A stretch of DNA of 33,596 nucleotides from Candidatus Gastranaerophilales bacterium (GTDB lineage Bacteria; Cyanobacteriota; Vampirovibrionia; Gastranaerophilales; Gastranaerophilaceae), in contig CALUTH010000005.1 in NCBI GenBank assembly GCA_944323635.1, forward strand, positions 1-33,596. The letters run 5' to 3'. Shown here piece by piece: positions 1-8,307 of this stretch. Each line of letters begins with the position of its first letter. Within the stretch, counting starts at the first letter, position 1. The notes under the pieces are model-generated. The model saw only the letters and a list, made by a program, of their open reading frames with translations, ran no database searches and was not told the origin of the DNA. The translations under genes were made by a program, and so were the position numbers.

Positions 1-724
1 TATCAATCGGTGTAAATTCGGGCTGTCTGTCTGCACTCAAGTCTTCGACGCGGAAACATTTTGCAATTTGATAATACTTTTCAATACCGCCTACCATTAA
101 TAACTGTTTAAAGATTTGGGGCGACTGCGGAAGTGCAAAGAATTTACCTTCCTGAACCCTTGACGGTACAAGGTAGTCACGTGCACCTTCCGGAGTTGTT
201 TTAATAAGGATAGGAGTTTCAACTTCAAGAAAATCCTGACCATTTAAATAATTTCTAACAGCTTGAACAATATTATGTCTGGTCTTAAGGTTATGAAGCA
301 TTTTTTCGCTTCTAATATCTAAATATCTGTATTTTAATCTGATGTCTTCAGAAACATTTTCATCCCCGATTGCAAACGGAAGAACTTTAGATTCTGCAAG
401 AATTTCGATTGCTTCAGGGTACATTTCAACCTGACCTGTCGGATATTTTTCGTTGTATGTTTCCTCGGGACGTCTTGTAATTTTACCTGTTACGGTAATA
501 ACGTATTCACTTCTGACTTTTTCCAGCGCCTTGTGTACATCAGGATTAATTTGCGGGTTCGCTACTATCTGAAAGAATCCGCTCCTGTCTCTTAGTTCCA
601 CAAACAAAATACCGCCAAGGTCTCTTACTGTTGAAACCCAGCCTGATAACGTAACCTGTTCCCCAATATTATTAAGGTTTAATTCACCACAATTGTTCGT
701 TTTAAAACGTGTTTTCAATTTCAT
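1..724 (-). CDS. aspS: Aspartyl-tRNA synthetase, N-terminal part (gene runs off the left edge)
   Basis: Charges tRNA-Asp with aspartate in the cytosol. The visible 241 codons start at the ATG at 724, preceded by a GGGAG ribosome site, and cover the anticodon-binding OB fold (LSGWVSTVRDLGGILFVELR, then RDRSGFFQIV) and the beginning of the class II catalytic core (YRYLDIR, then FLEVETPILIKTTPEGARDY and FALPQSPQIFKQLLM, followed by CFRVED). The RDLGG and LPQSPQ segments are typical of bacterial AspRS. The C-terminal part, with the bacterial insertion domain and motif 3, lies outside the window. Whether it is the discriminating or the non-discriminating (Asp/Asn) type cannot be decided from the visible part with certainty. 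Confidence 0.97.
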   Translation of the reverse strand, partial: MKLKTRFKTNNCGELNLNNIGEQVTLSGWVSTVRDLGGILFVELRDRSGFFQIVANPQINPDVHKALEKVRSEYVITVTGKITRRPEETYNEKYPTGQVEMYPEAIEILAESKVLPFAIGDENVSEDIRLKYRYLDIRSEKMLHNLKTRHNIVQAVRNYLNGQDFLEVETPILIKTTPEGARDYLVPSRVQEGKFFALPQSPQIFKQLLMVGGIEKYYQIAKCFRVEDLSADRQPEFTPID

Positions 725-752
725 TTCTCCCTATAAAAGTATTTGCTCTCAA

Positions 753-781
753 ATTTTAACAAAAACAAAAATAATTGTGAA
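753..781 (-). promoter_or_regulatory. Sigma-70-like promoter of aspS
   Basis: Read on the minus strand, TTCACA and TAAAAT are separated by 17 bases. The -10 lies about 30 bases before the aspS ATG, leaving room for the GGGAG ribosome site. Assigned by eye from consensus. Confidence 0.5.
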
Positions 782-824
782 GGTTTGGGGTAAATATTAC
801 ATTAAAATTGTTACTTTCTAACAT

Positions 825-857
825 AAAAAAAATGGCACAATGCTTGATCGTGCCAAA
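825..857 (-). terminator. Rho-independent terminator of the small hypothetical gene
   Basis: On the minus strand a 6-bp stem TGGCAC/GTGCCA with an 11-base loop is followed directly by a run of eight T. It sits about 25 bases after the stop codon of the 148-residue gene and separates it from aspS. Confidence 0.8.
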
Positions 858-881
858 TAATATTATTTTTTATAACGATAT

Positions 882-1328
882 TTATTCTCCGGGTAGCATG
901 TCTTTTTGTATTAAACCTGTAATTTTCCCGCCATTGTTCAAAGAAATTGAGTCTGTATTAATATCCCCGATTATTCCATAAGCAGAATCACCTAAACCGG
1001 AATCATTCTCTATCTTTGACCTGTTAGTTAAAACGGCTTTCGGCGGATTTGCAGATTTCCCGTATCTCTGACTGTACTCTTTGGCTGTCATAGTCTCATA
1101 AGTACCGTCCTCTGTCTTGACCTGCAATAAACGATTTCCGTCATTGTACTTATCATTAAATTCTGATACACTTATAAGTTTACCGGTCGCCGGATCCAGT
1201 ACCTGTGTTTCACCTCCGTTCTGCTGTACAGTTCCGCTCTTATCAGACTTATTAATGTCCTCTACATCCATTTTACGCAACTGCGCCATAGGCAATCTGG
1301 AATTGATAGATAAATTTCTAATGTTCAT
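882..1328 (-). CDS. Small hydrophilic hypothetical protein (148 aa)
   Basis: I do not recognise this family. The ATG at 1328 has a good ribosome site (GAAAGGAA, about 7 bases upstream) and the gene ends in its own terminator, so it is very likely real and monocistronic. The product has no signal peptide or membrane segment. It is rich in Asp, Asn, Gly, Lys and Ser, with a segment DPATGKLISVSEFNDKYNDG and a Tyr-containing stretch TAKEYSQRYGK. The N-terminus (MNIRNLSINSRLP) is a short polar Asn/Arg/Ser tail similar in style to that of the HELEH protein at 30.9 kb (MRIYPVTPVKVKSF). This may be a lineage-specific N-terminal feature. Function unknown. Confidence 0.75.
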   Translation of the reverse strand: MNIRNLSINSRLPMAQLRKMDVEDINKSDKSGTVQQNGGETQVLDPATGKLISVSEFNDKYNDGNRLLQVKTEDGTYETMTAKEYSQRYGKSANPPKAVLTNRSKIENDSGLGDSAYGIIGDINTDSISLNNGGKITGLIQKDMLPGE

Positions 1329-1420
1329 AAAAGTTTTCCTTTCTGTAAACTAATACTCTTTCTGTACGTACTTTATGTATTACGGCATAAATATAGAAAA
1401 CTTTAACGAATTATAATTTA

Positions 1421-1450
1421 CCCATCCCATCATATCATATCATATCATAT
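1421..1450. repeat. Pentanucleotide tandem repeat (CCCAT x2 then CATAT x4)
   Basis: CCCAT occurs twice at 1421-1430 and CATAT four times at 1431-1450, upstream of the 148-residue minus-strand gene (about 95 bases before its start) and after the end of the EamA gene. Short tandem repeats in a promoter region can change length by slippage. Four units is a modest number, so the effect is uncertain. Confidence 0.7.
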
Positions 1451-1575
1451 AGGGAATTATAACTTGATTTCAGTACAATGTAAATTTATTTTTACATTTC
1501 GTTACATATGATTATTTATTAAATTCTTGATTAATATTTCTTAACATTCTATCAAGCAGCCTTATATTATGCTTA

Positions 1576-2433
1576 TTAACCCAAAACCAAAATCATAACA
1601 GAACCGATAATCATCACAATCGTACCGGCTAATTTTCTTATCATTCTGCCTTCATGAAAAATCTTAAACCCTAAAAACAGGTTTACAATTGAGGACAGTT
1701 GAAACAGCGCAAGCGCAGAACCGACTTCCATATTTTTAAAAACAATATTTGTTGAAAACTGCATTACCCCGAGACAAACAGCAGCAAGGAAATAAAGTTT
1801 CCAATCTTCTTTTTGCGGCGCATCAAAACTCCCGCCGCAAAGAAATATAAACAACACGCCAAACAGTGCACCCGAAAAACACCAGAGTATAAACGAAATT
1901 TCCGGCGATGATAAAAGGATTATTTTCTTTAAAATACTCGCTTCGCATCCGGTAAATACAAGCGCAAGAACCCTTAAAAATATTGAAATCCAAAAACTTT
2001 TATCCCGCTTCCCGCTTTTTTGAGGGGAAATTAAAATTAAACTGCCACCAACAATGAGGAATATTCCCGCAACTCCGCATAATGAAGGGAGTTCGCCAAG
2101 TAAAACAAAAGCACTGATAAGCCCTACTACTGCTTTATAGGAATTTAACGGTCCGAGAATGGAGAGTTCGCCGAGTTTAAGCGCCTTTATAAGACAAATT
2201 GTTCCAAGAGAACAAAAAAGCCCCGCTAAAAAAACGTACATCCAGAATTTTAAGTCATAAACAGCCCAATTAACACTGCATGCAGGAATAACGCACGCCG
2301 CGCTCATTAGAAGAGTTACATAAAAATTTACCGACAGAGACGAAATCCGTTCGCCAAGATGTTTCTGGCAAGCATTTGCTACAGGATTTGATAATATTCT
2401 TAATGTAAGCGCCGTTAACAATACAAGCATCAT
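1576..2433 (-). CDS. EamA/DMT-superfamily transporter
   Basis: Predicted inner-membrane transporter of the drug/metabolite superfamily. At 285 residues it has the normal length. The protein is almost entirely hydrophobic, with about ten membrane spans in two halves of five, as in tandem EamA domains (first half about residues 3-130, second about 150-285). The conserved glycine/leucine-rich end of the first EamA repeat is visible as LGPLNSYKAVVGLISAFVLL followed by GELPS. Two ATGs lie side by side (2433 and 2430), and an AAGGA ribosome site serves either. The gene follows the phosphohexomutase on the same strand after 65 bases without a visible terminator, so co-transcription is likely. The substrate cannot be inferred. 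Confidence 0.85.
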   Translation of the reverse strand: MMLVLLTALTLRILSNPVANACQKHLGERISSLSVNFYVTLLMSAACVIPACSVNWAVYDLKFWMYVFLAGLFCSLGTICLIKALKLGELSILGPLNSYKAVVGLISAFVLLGELPSLCGVAGIFLIVGGSLILISPQKSGKRDKSFWISIFLRVLALVFTGCEASILKKIILLSSPEISFILWCFSGALFGVLFIFLCGGSFDAPQKEDWKLYFLAAVCLGVMQFSTNIVFKNMEVGSALALFQLSSIVNLFLGFKIFHEGRMIRKLAGTIVMIIGSVMILVLG

Positions 2434-2498
2434 AAGTTTCCTTATTACTGTGAGACTATTCTCTTTCTATCAGGTCATCACTTTAATACAGAATACAC

Positions 2499-3869
2499 TC
2501 ACGCACAAGTATAATCAATCTTTTTTAAACTCTCCAGCATTTCCCTACCAGAGCTTTCAAAATAAATCCTCAATAAAGGTTCAGTACCGCTAGGACGGAT
2601 AAGAATTGTTGTATCCTCTCCAAGGTAAAGTTTAACACCGTCAATCAAATTTTTACGGGTAACAGAGAATTCTCCTATCCGTTCAACTTTCTTATATCGG
2701 TCAATTATGCAATTAATCTCTTCTCTGTTATTAAACCCCAAATCAATTCTGTCAGTATAATACTTGGCGCCGACAAAATCATACAAATCTTTGCGTAACT
2801 CTCTGAGCTGTTTCCCCGAATACGCCATTGCTTCAAGTACAAGAAGATTTGCAAGAATCCCATCCTTCTCCGGAATATGTCCGCCGATACTTAAACCTCC
2901 CGACTCTTCGCCGCCGATAATGGTTTTATTTTCGCGCATCGCATTGCCAACATGTTTAAAGCCGACAGCCGTCTCTACTACCGGAACACCCAGCTTTTCA
3001 GCCGCTTTTTCTATAAGAATACTTGAACCCACAGTTTTTATCATTACCCCATGAGCACCTTTGTTTTTAATTAGATGTCCGGCAAGTATTGATATAATTT
3101 CGTTAGGCGAAACGTATTCTCCGTCCTCGTCGATTACTCCGAACCTGTCACCGTCGCCATCATTTGCAAGCCCGACACACCCCTGTTTTTTAACTTCTTC
3201 AACAAGCGGAGTCAGGTATTTGGGTTTTGGATCGGGCATTCCGCCGCCAAAATCCGGATCATGTTCCATTCTTATTGATTTGCAACCAATCCCCGCATTA
3301 TCCAGAATTTTATCAAAATACCCGATAGTACTTGAATACAGACCGTCAAAAATAAACGGAATATTTGCCCGTTTTATCCTATCAAAATCAATCAGCGTAT
3401 ACAAATGTTTTTCATATTCATCAAAGAAATCAAATGGTTGAATTTCGCCAATTTCAAATGAAACAAGTTTTTTACCGATATTTGCCATAATCTCTGATGT
3501 AATATCGTCAGTTGCAGGCCCCGCATATTCGGGAATAAATTTTAACCCCAGATACTCGGGAGGGTTATGCGAGGCAGTAAGCATAATTGCAGGTGTGGAA
3601 GTTAAGCCGGCATAATACGCAAGTACGGGTGTCGGAACAACTTTAGAAGAAAGTTTTACATCTATCCCCTGATTGGAAAGAAGCCCCGCAGCAAGCCCCG
3701 CATAATAATCTCCTGCTCTACGCGGGTCATACCCTATCAATACTTCTTTTTTTCCGTGGTCAAACAGATATTTGCCCACGGCGTTAACCGCCAGTGTAAA
3801 GTTTTCTTCATTAAACTCTTTTCCAAGAATTCCGCGCCATCCGTCAGTTCCAAACTTAATATTTGCCAT
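2499..3869 (-). CDS. Phosphoglucomutase/phosphomannomutase (alpha-D-phosphohexomutase)
   Basis: Interconverts hexose 1-phosphate and 6-phosphate through a phosphoserine. All family signatures are present in the 456 residues: N-terminal FGTDGWRG, catalytic Ser about 100 in TASHNPPEY, the metal loop DGDGDR at about 237-242, the sugar-recognition GGEESGG, and the C-terminal phosphate-binding RPSGTEP. The start ATG at 3869 has an AAGGAAGTGG ribosome site. Family members differ in sugar specificity (glucose, mannose, glucosamine), and the sequence seen here does not settle which. GlmM-type proteins usually carry a different metal-loop context, so a glucose/mannose enzyme is more likely. Divergent from pheA with only 42 bases between starts. 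Confidence 0.93.
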   Translation of the reverse strand: MANIKFGTDGWRGILGKEFNEENFTLAVNAVGKYLFDHGKKEVLIGYDPRRAGDYYAGLAAGLLSNQGIDVKLSSKVVPTPVLAYYAGLTSTPAIMLTASHNPPEYLGLKFIPEYAGPATDDITSEIMANIGKKLVSFEIGEIQPFDFFDEYEKHLYTLIDFDRIKRANIPFIFDGLYSSTIGYFDKILDNAGIGCKSIRMEHDPDFGGGMPDPKPKYLTPLVEEVKKQGCVGLANDGDGDRFGVIDEDGEYVSPNEIISILAGHLIKNKGAHGVMIKTVGSSILIEKAAEKLGVPVVETAVGFKHVGNAMRENKTIIGGEESGGLSIGGHIPEKDGILANLLVLEAMAYSGKQLRELRKDLYDFVGAKYYTDRIDLGFNNREEINCIIDRYKKVERIGEFSVTRKNLIDGVKLYLGEDTTILIRPSGTEPLLRIYFESSGREMLESLKKIDYTCA

Positions 3870-3892
3870 AATCCACTTCCTTTTATTATAAT
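3863..3892 (+). promoter_or_regulatory. Promoter of pheA, overlapping the divergent phosphohexomutase start
   Basis: TTGCCA (3863-3868) and TATAAT (3887-3892) are separated by 18 bases on the plus strand. The -35 overlaps the first codons of the phosphohexomutase gene. On the opposite strand TACAAT (complement of 3891-3896) could be the -10 of the divergent gene, so the two promoters share bases and may compete. Confidence 0.55.
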
Positions 3893-3911
3893 TGTACCAT
3901 AGGAGATTATT

Positions 3912-4757
3912 ATGTTTGAAAATATTGAAGAAATTATCTGCCTCGGTCAGGGAGGGAGCAACTGTGAAATCGCATTAGATAAGTTTTATGATACTTATAA
4001 AATAAGTGCATACAAACGGAGTTTCCGCACTATAGCAGAGTGCGTACAATATGTTGATATGAACCCTACAACAATAGGTATCATCCCTTACGAAAACAGT
4101 GTTGAAGGGGTTATATCGGAATCCAAAGAATCTCTTATTTCTCCGCAGTACTCAAACGTTAAAATTCTTGCAGAAACAAGAATTCCAGTTCACAACTGCC
4201 TTTTATCAAAAACTACCGAATTTTATTCAATTTCCGGCATAATTGCACACCCCAACGCAATTGCGCACTGCCAATCGTTTATTAAAAACGAGATGCCGGC
4301 AAATTTAAATATTGTACTTGCAGATGATATGGCAGAATCAGCAGGTATGTTGAACAGATATAATTTAACTTATTCAATTATAGGCACGGAAAAAACCGCA
4401 CAGATTTATAACTTAAACATCTTAAAGCGTGATATTGACAATCATACCAACGTAACCATGCGCTGTGTGGTAATCGGCAGCTGCAAAACAGAAGTGACAG
4501 GAAACGATACAACAAGTATCGTCCTGTTCTTAAACGACAGAAAGGGCGCTCTGCTTGATATGGTAAGAGTTTTTGTAAACCATGACATTAATATCTCTCA
4601 CATAAACTCGCAAATCTGTGACAGTGAAAGCAACCGTCAGGCAGTATTTATTGACTTTGACGGACATATTGAATCAGAGGAAACAAAACACGTTATAGAA
4701 GAACTGAAACCGTATGCCGATGAAATAAGATTCATAGGTTCTTACGGCAAATTTTAA
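3912..4757 (+). CDS. pheA: Prephenate dehydratase with ACT domain
   Basis: Converts prephenate to phenylpyruvate in phenylalanine synthesis. The 281 residues match a monofunctional enzyme. The catalytic periplasmic-binding-like part (about 5-190) contains GIIPYENSVEGV (about 56-67). The ACT domain follows at about 200-275 (SIVLFLNDRKGALLDMVRVF). The start ATG has an ATAGGAG ribosome site. Two motifs depart from the textbook form. The substrate-binding TRF is read here as VTMRCVVIG (T182-M-R184). The ESRP of the ACT domain, part of the Phe effector site, is replaced by NSQI (about 232-235). The fold assignment is secure, but Phe feedback inhibition may be weak or altered. No chorismate mutase domain is fused. 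Confidence 0.92.
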   Translation: MFENIEEIICLGQGGSNCEIALDKFYDTYKISAYKRSFRTIAECVQYVDMNPTTIGIIPYENSVEGVISESKESLISPQYSNVKILAETRIPVHNCLLSKTTEFYSISGIIAHPNAIAHCQSFIKNEMPANLNIVLADDMAESAGMLNRYNLTYSIIGTEKTAQIYNLNILKRDIDNHTNVTMRCVVIGSCKTEVTGNDTTSIVLFLNDRKGALLDMVRVFVNHDINISHINSQICDSESNRQAVFIDFDGHIESEETKHVIEELKPYADEIRFIGSYGKF

Positions 4758-4822
4758 AAACGCAGGGAAACAAAACTGCAGGCAAGAGTTCCGGCATTCA
4801 GGTAAATAAAACAAACTAAAGG

Positions 4823-4846
4823 GGCGGCAAGTATATATTTGCCGCC
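4823..4846. terminator. Hairpin between convergent pheA and nrdG
   Basis: An 8-bp perfect stem GGCGGCAA/TTGCCGCC with an 8-base loop lies between the ends of the convergent genes. The following bases are only moderately T-rich on the minus strand and not on the plus strand, so it is a probable rather than textbook terminator, perhaps used in both directions. Confidence 0.6.
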
Positions 4847-4862
4847 ACTGTTAAAAACTTAT

Positions 4863-5354
4863 CTATGTATTATGAAGTACAACTTCGCCGGTTTCAAGAG
4901 TCTTTTGAACATCAATAACTCTCTGGTTTGTACTCCCGACCCAGTGTACTTTTTCATCTTTCAGGTCAAGTACAAACTCACCGTCACAGAGAACATCGAG
5001 TTCGGAAATCCCGTCCAAATCTTTAACATCCTCCCACAGATAGCCCGTATAAAGCCACGCTGTCTTATTCGGATAGAGTTTTCTGAATTTGTGGATAAGT
5101 CTTGCAACTTCTTCTCTGTTCATCGGGTGGAGCGGGTCGCCGCCCGAGAATGTTATTCCTGAAATATGTTCGGGTTTAAGAGCTTCAAAAAGTTCTTCTT
5201 CCGCCTCGTTATCAAACGGTATACCGCTTGTCAATTCCCATGTTTCAGGATTGTGACACTGATAACAATGGTGTGTGCAGCCGCTTACCCACAAAACTAC
5301 GCGAAGACCGTCGCCATTAAGCATGTCATCCTTGGTTATATTATGATAATTCAT
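4863..5354 (-). CDS. nrdG: Anaerobic ribonucleotide reductase activating protein (radical SAM)
   Basis: Uses a 4Fe-4S cluster and S-adenosylmethionine to generate the glycyl radical on NrdD. The cluster motif CTHHCYQC (C26, C30, C33; CX3CX2C) and the following HNPETW are characteristic, and SGGDPL is the glycine-rich SAM-binding motif. The 163 residues match the short NrdG family. The start overlaps the nrdD stop by one base (TAATG), with an AGGAAGAG ribosome site inside the end of nrdD. This implies translational coupling, as expected for an enzyme and its activase. Confidence 0.96.
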   Translation of the reverse strand: MNYHNITKDDMLNGDGLRVVLWVSGCTHHCYQCHNPETWELTSGIPFDNEAEEELFEALKPEHISGITFSGGDPLHPMNREEVARLIHKFRKLYPNKTAWLYTGYLWEDVKDLDGISELDVLCDGEFVLDLKDEKVHWVGSTNQRVIDVQKTLETGEVVLHNT

Positions 5355-7618
5355 TACATGCTCTTCCTGTCTGCGATTTCTTCCATCTTAGCATCGTTGA
5401 GTCTTGTATCGCCTTTTACTCTTGAATATGAAAGGTAACCGTTCATACGTTCAATCTTTGTAAGATTTGTACTACCGCATTTCGGGCAGACATCCATTGC
5501 AAGTTCCTGGTGACCGCAGTCATCACAGTATGCGAGAGAAAGATTTACACCTTCATAAAATCCCATATCCATTGCTCTGTGGATTAAGGATTCAATCGCC
5601 TCTCTGTTGTAAGCAATCGGATATTTTACGTATTGGATTTTACCGCCGTTTAACAAATCCCAGAAACGTTTTTCAAGGTCTTGTTTTTGGATTGGCGTAA
5701 TATCTTCGCTTACGTGGCAGTGGAAACTGTTAGAAACATAGCCTTTGTCGGATACGTGTTCAACAACCCCGTACTTCTTACGGAACTGTTCAACCTGCAA
5801 TCCGCACAGACTTTCTGCCGGTGTACCGTAGATTGCATATAATTTATGGTCTTTTTCTTTGTATTCGTTAACTTTATCGTTGATATAACGCATTACTTCA
5901 AGTGCAAACTCACCGTCTTCAACAAGCGACTTGCCGTTATAGAGTTCCTGAAGTTCGTTCAATGCAGTAATACCGAATGAAGCAGTTGCAGATTCCAACA
6001 ACGGTTTAATCTTGTCGTGGTGATTTAAGTGACCGCCGTAGAAACCGCCTTCACAGTACGCTAACGGGTTGATTGAAGCTCTCATTTCACCTAAGTATTC
6101 ATAAGTTCTTAAGTGGATTTGTCTGATTAATTCTAAGTAGTAATCAAGAACTTCATAGAAGTCTTTGCTTTCTTTCTTTGCCTTAGCGTAAATCATCGGA
6201 AGGTGAAGACTTACTGCGCCGATATTGAATCTACCGACAAATACCGGTTTATCGTCTTCATCTGCAGGCTTAGCACCGCCTCTTTCAAACCATGGAGAGA
6301 GGAATGCTCTGCAACCCATCGGAGATACTACTCTTTTGTATTTTTTATACATACTTGCAACATACCCTTCGCCGGTTAGTGATAACCAGTCAGGATACAT
6401 TGTTTTTTGCGAACATTCGACCCCGGCATTAAATACATCATGAAGCTCTTTACCTTCATCGTGCAGGTCTTTATCGTATAAAAATACAATTTTCGGGAAC
6501 AATACAGGTTTTTTGTTATCCTTTTTCCCCTGCCCTTTTGCGTGAACTCTCAAAATAGTCATTGATGCCATTTTTTCAAATTCACCTGTTCCAAGCCCTA
6601 AGGTAATTGTAATAAACGGATAATCGCCGCGGCTTGATGCTACTGTATTAAACTTGTATTCCCAGCCTTGATACCCTTGTTCAAAGTCGTTTTGAACATC
6701 TTTCAGCGCTTCTTCTCTTGCTTTTTCAAAAGAAAGCCCCATACAAATGTATCTGTTGTATTGTTTATCGTAAGTTTTTTGAGCGTACGGAGCGAGAAGT
6801 TTATCTACTTCCGGAACGGTAAACCCGCCGTATTGCTGACTTGCTGCCGCCATAACAATATCGCCGATTACGTCAAATGCTACATCAAGGGTTTTAGGTT
6901 CGTTATACCAGATGTTACCCATTTCAAACCCGCCTTCAAGAACGGATTTAACATCAAACAAACAGCAGTTCATGGTATCGCGTCTTGCAGACATATCGTG
7001 AATATAGATATAACCTTCACGGATTGCCTGCAGATCATCAACCGTTAAGAAGAATTTTTTGTACAGTTCTTTATTCAACTGGTTGAAAATCAAAGAACGT
7101 TTTGTAGAAACAAGTGCGCTGTCGGAATTTGAATTTTCCTTGTCACCGATGTACATAATCTTCTGGCTTTCCTGATAAACTTTATCAAGCATTTGTACAA
7201 AGTCTTGTTTGTAGTTTCTGTAATTTCTGTAGCTTGCTGCAATTTTAGGATTAACCAGTTCCAGAACGCTCTCTACAATGTTGTGCATCGTAGAAATCTG
7301 AACTTCTTTTTGTCCTGATGCAATAACTTTTTCGTCAACATAGTCACAGATAGTTTTAATTTCTGCGTCTGTTAATTTAACAAGCATCCTTGTTGCAGAC
7401 TTCTGGACGGCTGAAACAACTTTTTGCACATTGTACTCTTCCTTTGTACCGTCTTTTTTTATAACAACAACATCGTTTAATGACGCTGTTTGAATACTTA
7501 CAACTTTATTATCGCTCACTGCTTCCGTTTTTTGTGCAAGAGGAGATGTCATCCCCTTGAATGATTTGGATGCTGAACTTATACCTATTATTTTTTCTTG
7601 ATCAATATTATTTTGCAT
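5354..7618 (-). CDS. nrdD: Anaerobic (class III) ribonucleoside-triphosphate reductase
   Basis: Reduces ribonucleotides to deoxyribonucleotides without oxygen. Visible parts: an N-terminal ATP-cone (VVVIKKDGTKEEYNVQKVV), the large catalytic barrel, a C-terminal zinc site (CDDC then CPKC), and the glycyl-radical loop RMNGYL with the radical Gly at about residue 727. The reading frame could open further upstream at 7657. I chose the ATG at 7618 because an AGAGAGGA ribosome site sits 7 bases before it, giving 754 residues. It follows rubredoxin on the same strand with no terminator between and is coupled to nrdG. No NrdR-box pair was recognised upstream. Confidence 0.96.
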   Translation of the reverse strand: MQNNIDQEKIIGISSASKSFKGMTSPLAQKTEAVSDNKVVSIQTASLNDVVVIKKDGTKEEYNVQKVVSAVQKSATRMLVKLTDAEIKTICDYVDEKVIASGQKEVQISTMHNIVESVLELVNPKIAASYRNYRNYKQDFVQMLDKVYQESQKIMYIGDKENSNSDSALVSTKRSLIFNQLNKELYKKFFLTVDDLQAIREGYIYIHDMSARRDTMNCCLFDVKSVLEGGFEMGNIWYNEPKTLDVAFDVIGDIVMAAASQQYGGFTVPEVDKLLAPYAQKTYDKQYNRYICMGLSFEKAREEALKDVQNDFEQGYQGWEYKFNTVASSRGDYPFITITLGLGTGEFEKMASMTILRVHAKGQGKKDNKKPVLFPKIVFLYDKDLHDEGKELHDVFNAGVECSQKTMYPDWLSLTGEGYVASMYKKYKRVVSPMGCRAFLSPWFERGGAKPADEDDKPVFVGRFNIGAVSLHLPMIYAKAKKESKDFYEVLDYYLELIRQIHLRTYEYLGEMRASINPLAYCEGGFYGGHLNHHDKIKPLLESATASFGITALNELQELYNGKSLVEDGEFALEVMRYINDKVNEYKEKDHKLYAIYGTPAESLCGLQVEQFRKKYGVVEHVSDKGYVSNSFHCHVSEDITPIQKQDLEKRFWDLLNGGKIQYVKYPIAYNREAIESLIHRAMDMGFYEGVNLSLAYCDDCGHQELAMDVCPKCGSTNLTKIERMNGYLSYSRVKGDTRLNDAKMEEIADRKSM

Positions 7619-7696
7619 ATAAAAATCCTCTCTGAGACATTTTTTCAAATGCCCCATCCCAAAACTTCTTTAATTCTCCAAAACCTTATTTAATTA

Positions 7697-7843
7697 TTAG
7701 CCTTCTACTGGTTCAAACATATCCTTGCCAACATGGCAAATAGGACATTCAAAGTCCTCCGGCAACTCTTCAAACGACACATTATCATTCTCAGTTGGAT
7801 CATAGATATATTGACAGACAGTACAAACATATTTTTTATTCAT
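7697..7843 (-). CDS. Rubredoxin (48 aa, shortened loop)
   Basis: Small iron electron carrier. The two metal knuckles are CTVC (near the N-terminus) and CPIC (near the C-terminus), followed by the usual [10 protein letters not shown] tail. The residues between the first knuckle and the second are reduced ([17 protein letters not shown]), lacking the GDP..G..PGT loop of standard 52-54-residue rubredoxins. The frame is open to 7894, but that start would lie inside the promoter. The ATG at 7843 has an AAAGGAGA site and is preferred. Lying directly upstream of nrdD, it may supply electrons in oxygen or peroxide detoxification or to the reductase system. That link is inference from position. Confidence 0.9.
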   Translation of the reverse strand: MNKKYVCTVCQYIYDPTENDNVSFEELPEDFECPICHVGKDMFEPVEG

Positions 7844-7865
7844 CCGCAATGTCTCCTTTCTAAAA

Positions 7866-7894
7866 ATTATAAAATTTCTAATAGTGCATGTCAA
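7866..7894 (-). promoter_or_regulatory. Consensus sigma-70 promoter of rubredoxin-nrdD-nrdG
   Basis: On the minus strand TTGACA (7894-7889) and TATAAT (7871-7866) are separated by exactly 17 bases, a perfect match in both hexamers. The expected transcription start is near 7858, leaving a leader of about 15 bases that includes the AAAGGAGA site before the rubredoxin ATG. Confidence 0.85.
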
Positions 7895-8243
7895 CCGTAC
7901 GGATAATGTAGTTTTTTCAATTAACGATTTTACAGGATTTTAGACCTGTTGCAATTTTTTTTTTACCGTTGAAATTAGTTTCTGTGAGGGGTTCAGATTT
8001 GTAAATTTTTTTTAATAATCCGGTAGAATTTTCAATTTTTTTCGCATTTTTGCCATTAAAGATATATTTATTAAAAATTTTTCCCGAAATTTACATGACG
8101 CAGATATAAATAGTAATCAGTAAAGCTTTAAGCATGGTTATTACATGCCCGTTTTGATTTTTTTTCAAGCTGTTAATTTTTTATTTGTATTGAATAATAA
8201 AGTTCTATTTTCATAAATATATCCGTCAAATTAAGTACAAGTA
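7895..8243. other. AT-rich intergenic stretch without a recognisable gene
   Basis: About 350 bases of very AT-rich sequence with several T and A runs. The only structure noticed is a 5-bp hairpin (ACAGG/CCTGT, 7932-7948) followed after a few bases by ten T on the plus strand, which could terminate a short plus-strand transcript. No plus-strand gene or promoter was identified before it. Confidence 0.4.
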
Positions 8244-8271
8244 AAAAGGCAGGTAGCCCCTGCCTCTTTTT
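8243..8271 (-). terminator. Rho-independent terminator after the small exported protein gene
   Basis: A 7-bp stem AGGCAGG/CCTGCCT with a 5-base loop is followed by five T on the minus strand and by CTTTTT on the plus strand, so it could act in both directions. It lies 37 bases after the stop of the 95-residue gene. Confidence 0.85.
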
Positions 8272-8307
8272 AAATATGTCTAAATACGTTGTTCTCATCC
8301 AGCATGA

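Noticed and set aside
7844-7894. N-terminal extension of rubredoxin (17 residues)
   Set aside because: The extension overlaps the consensus promoter, and the internal ATG has the ribosome site and the normal family N-terminus.
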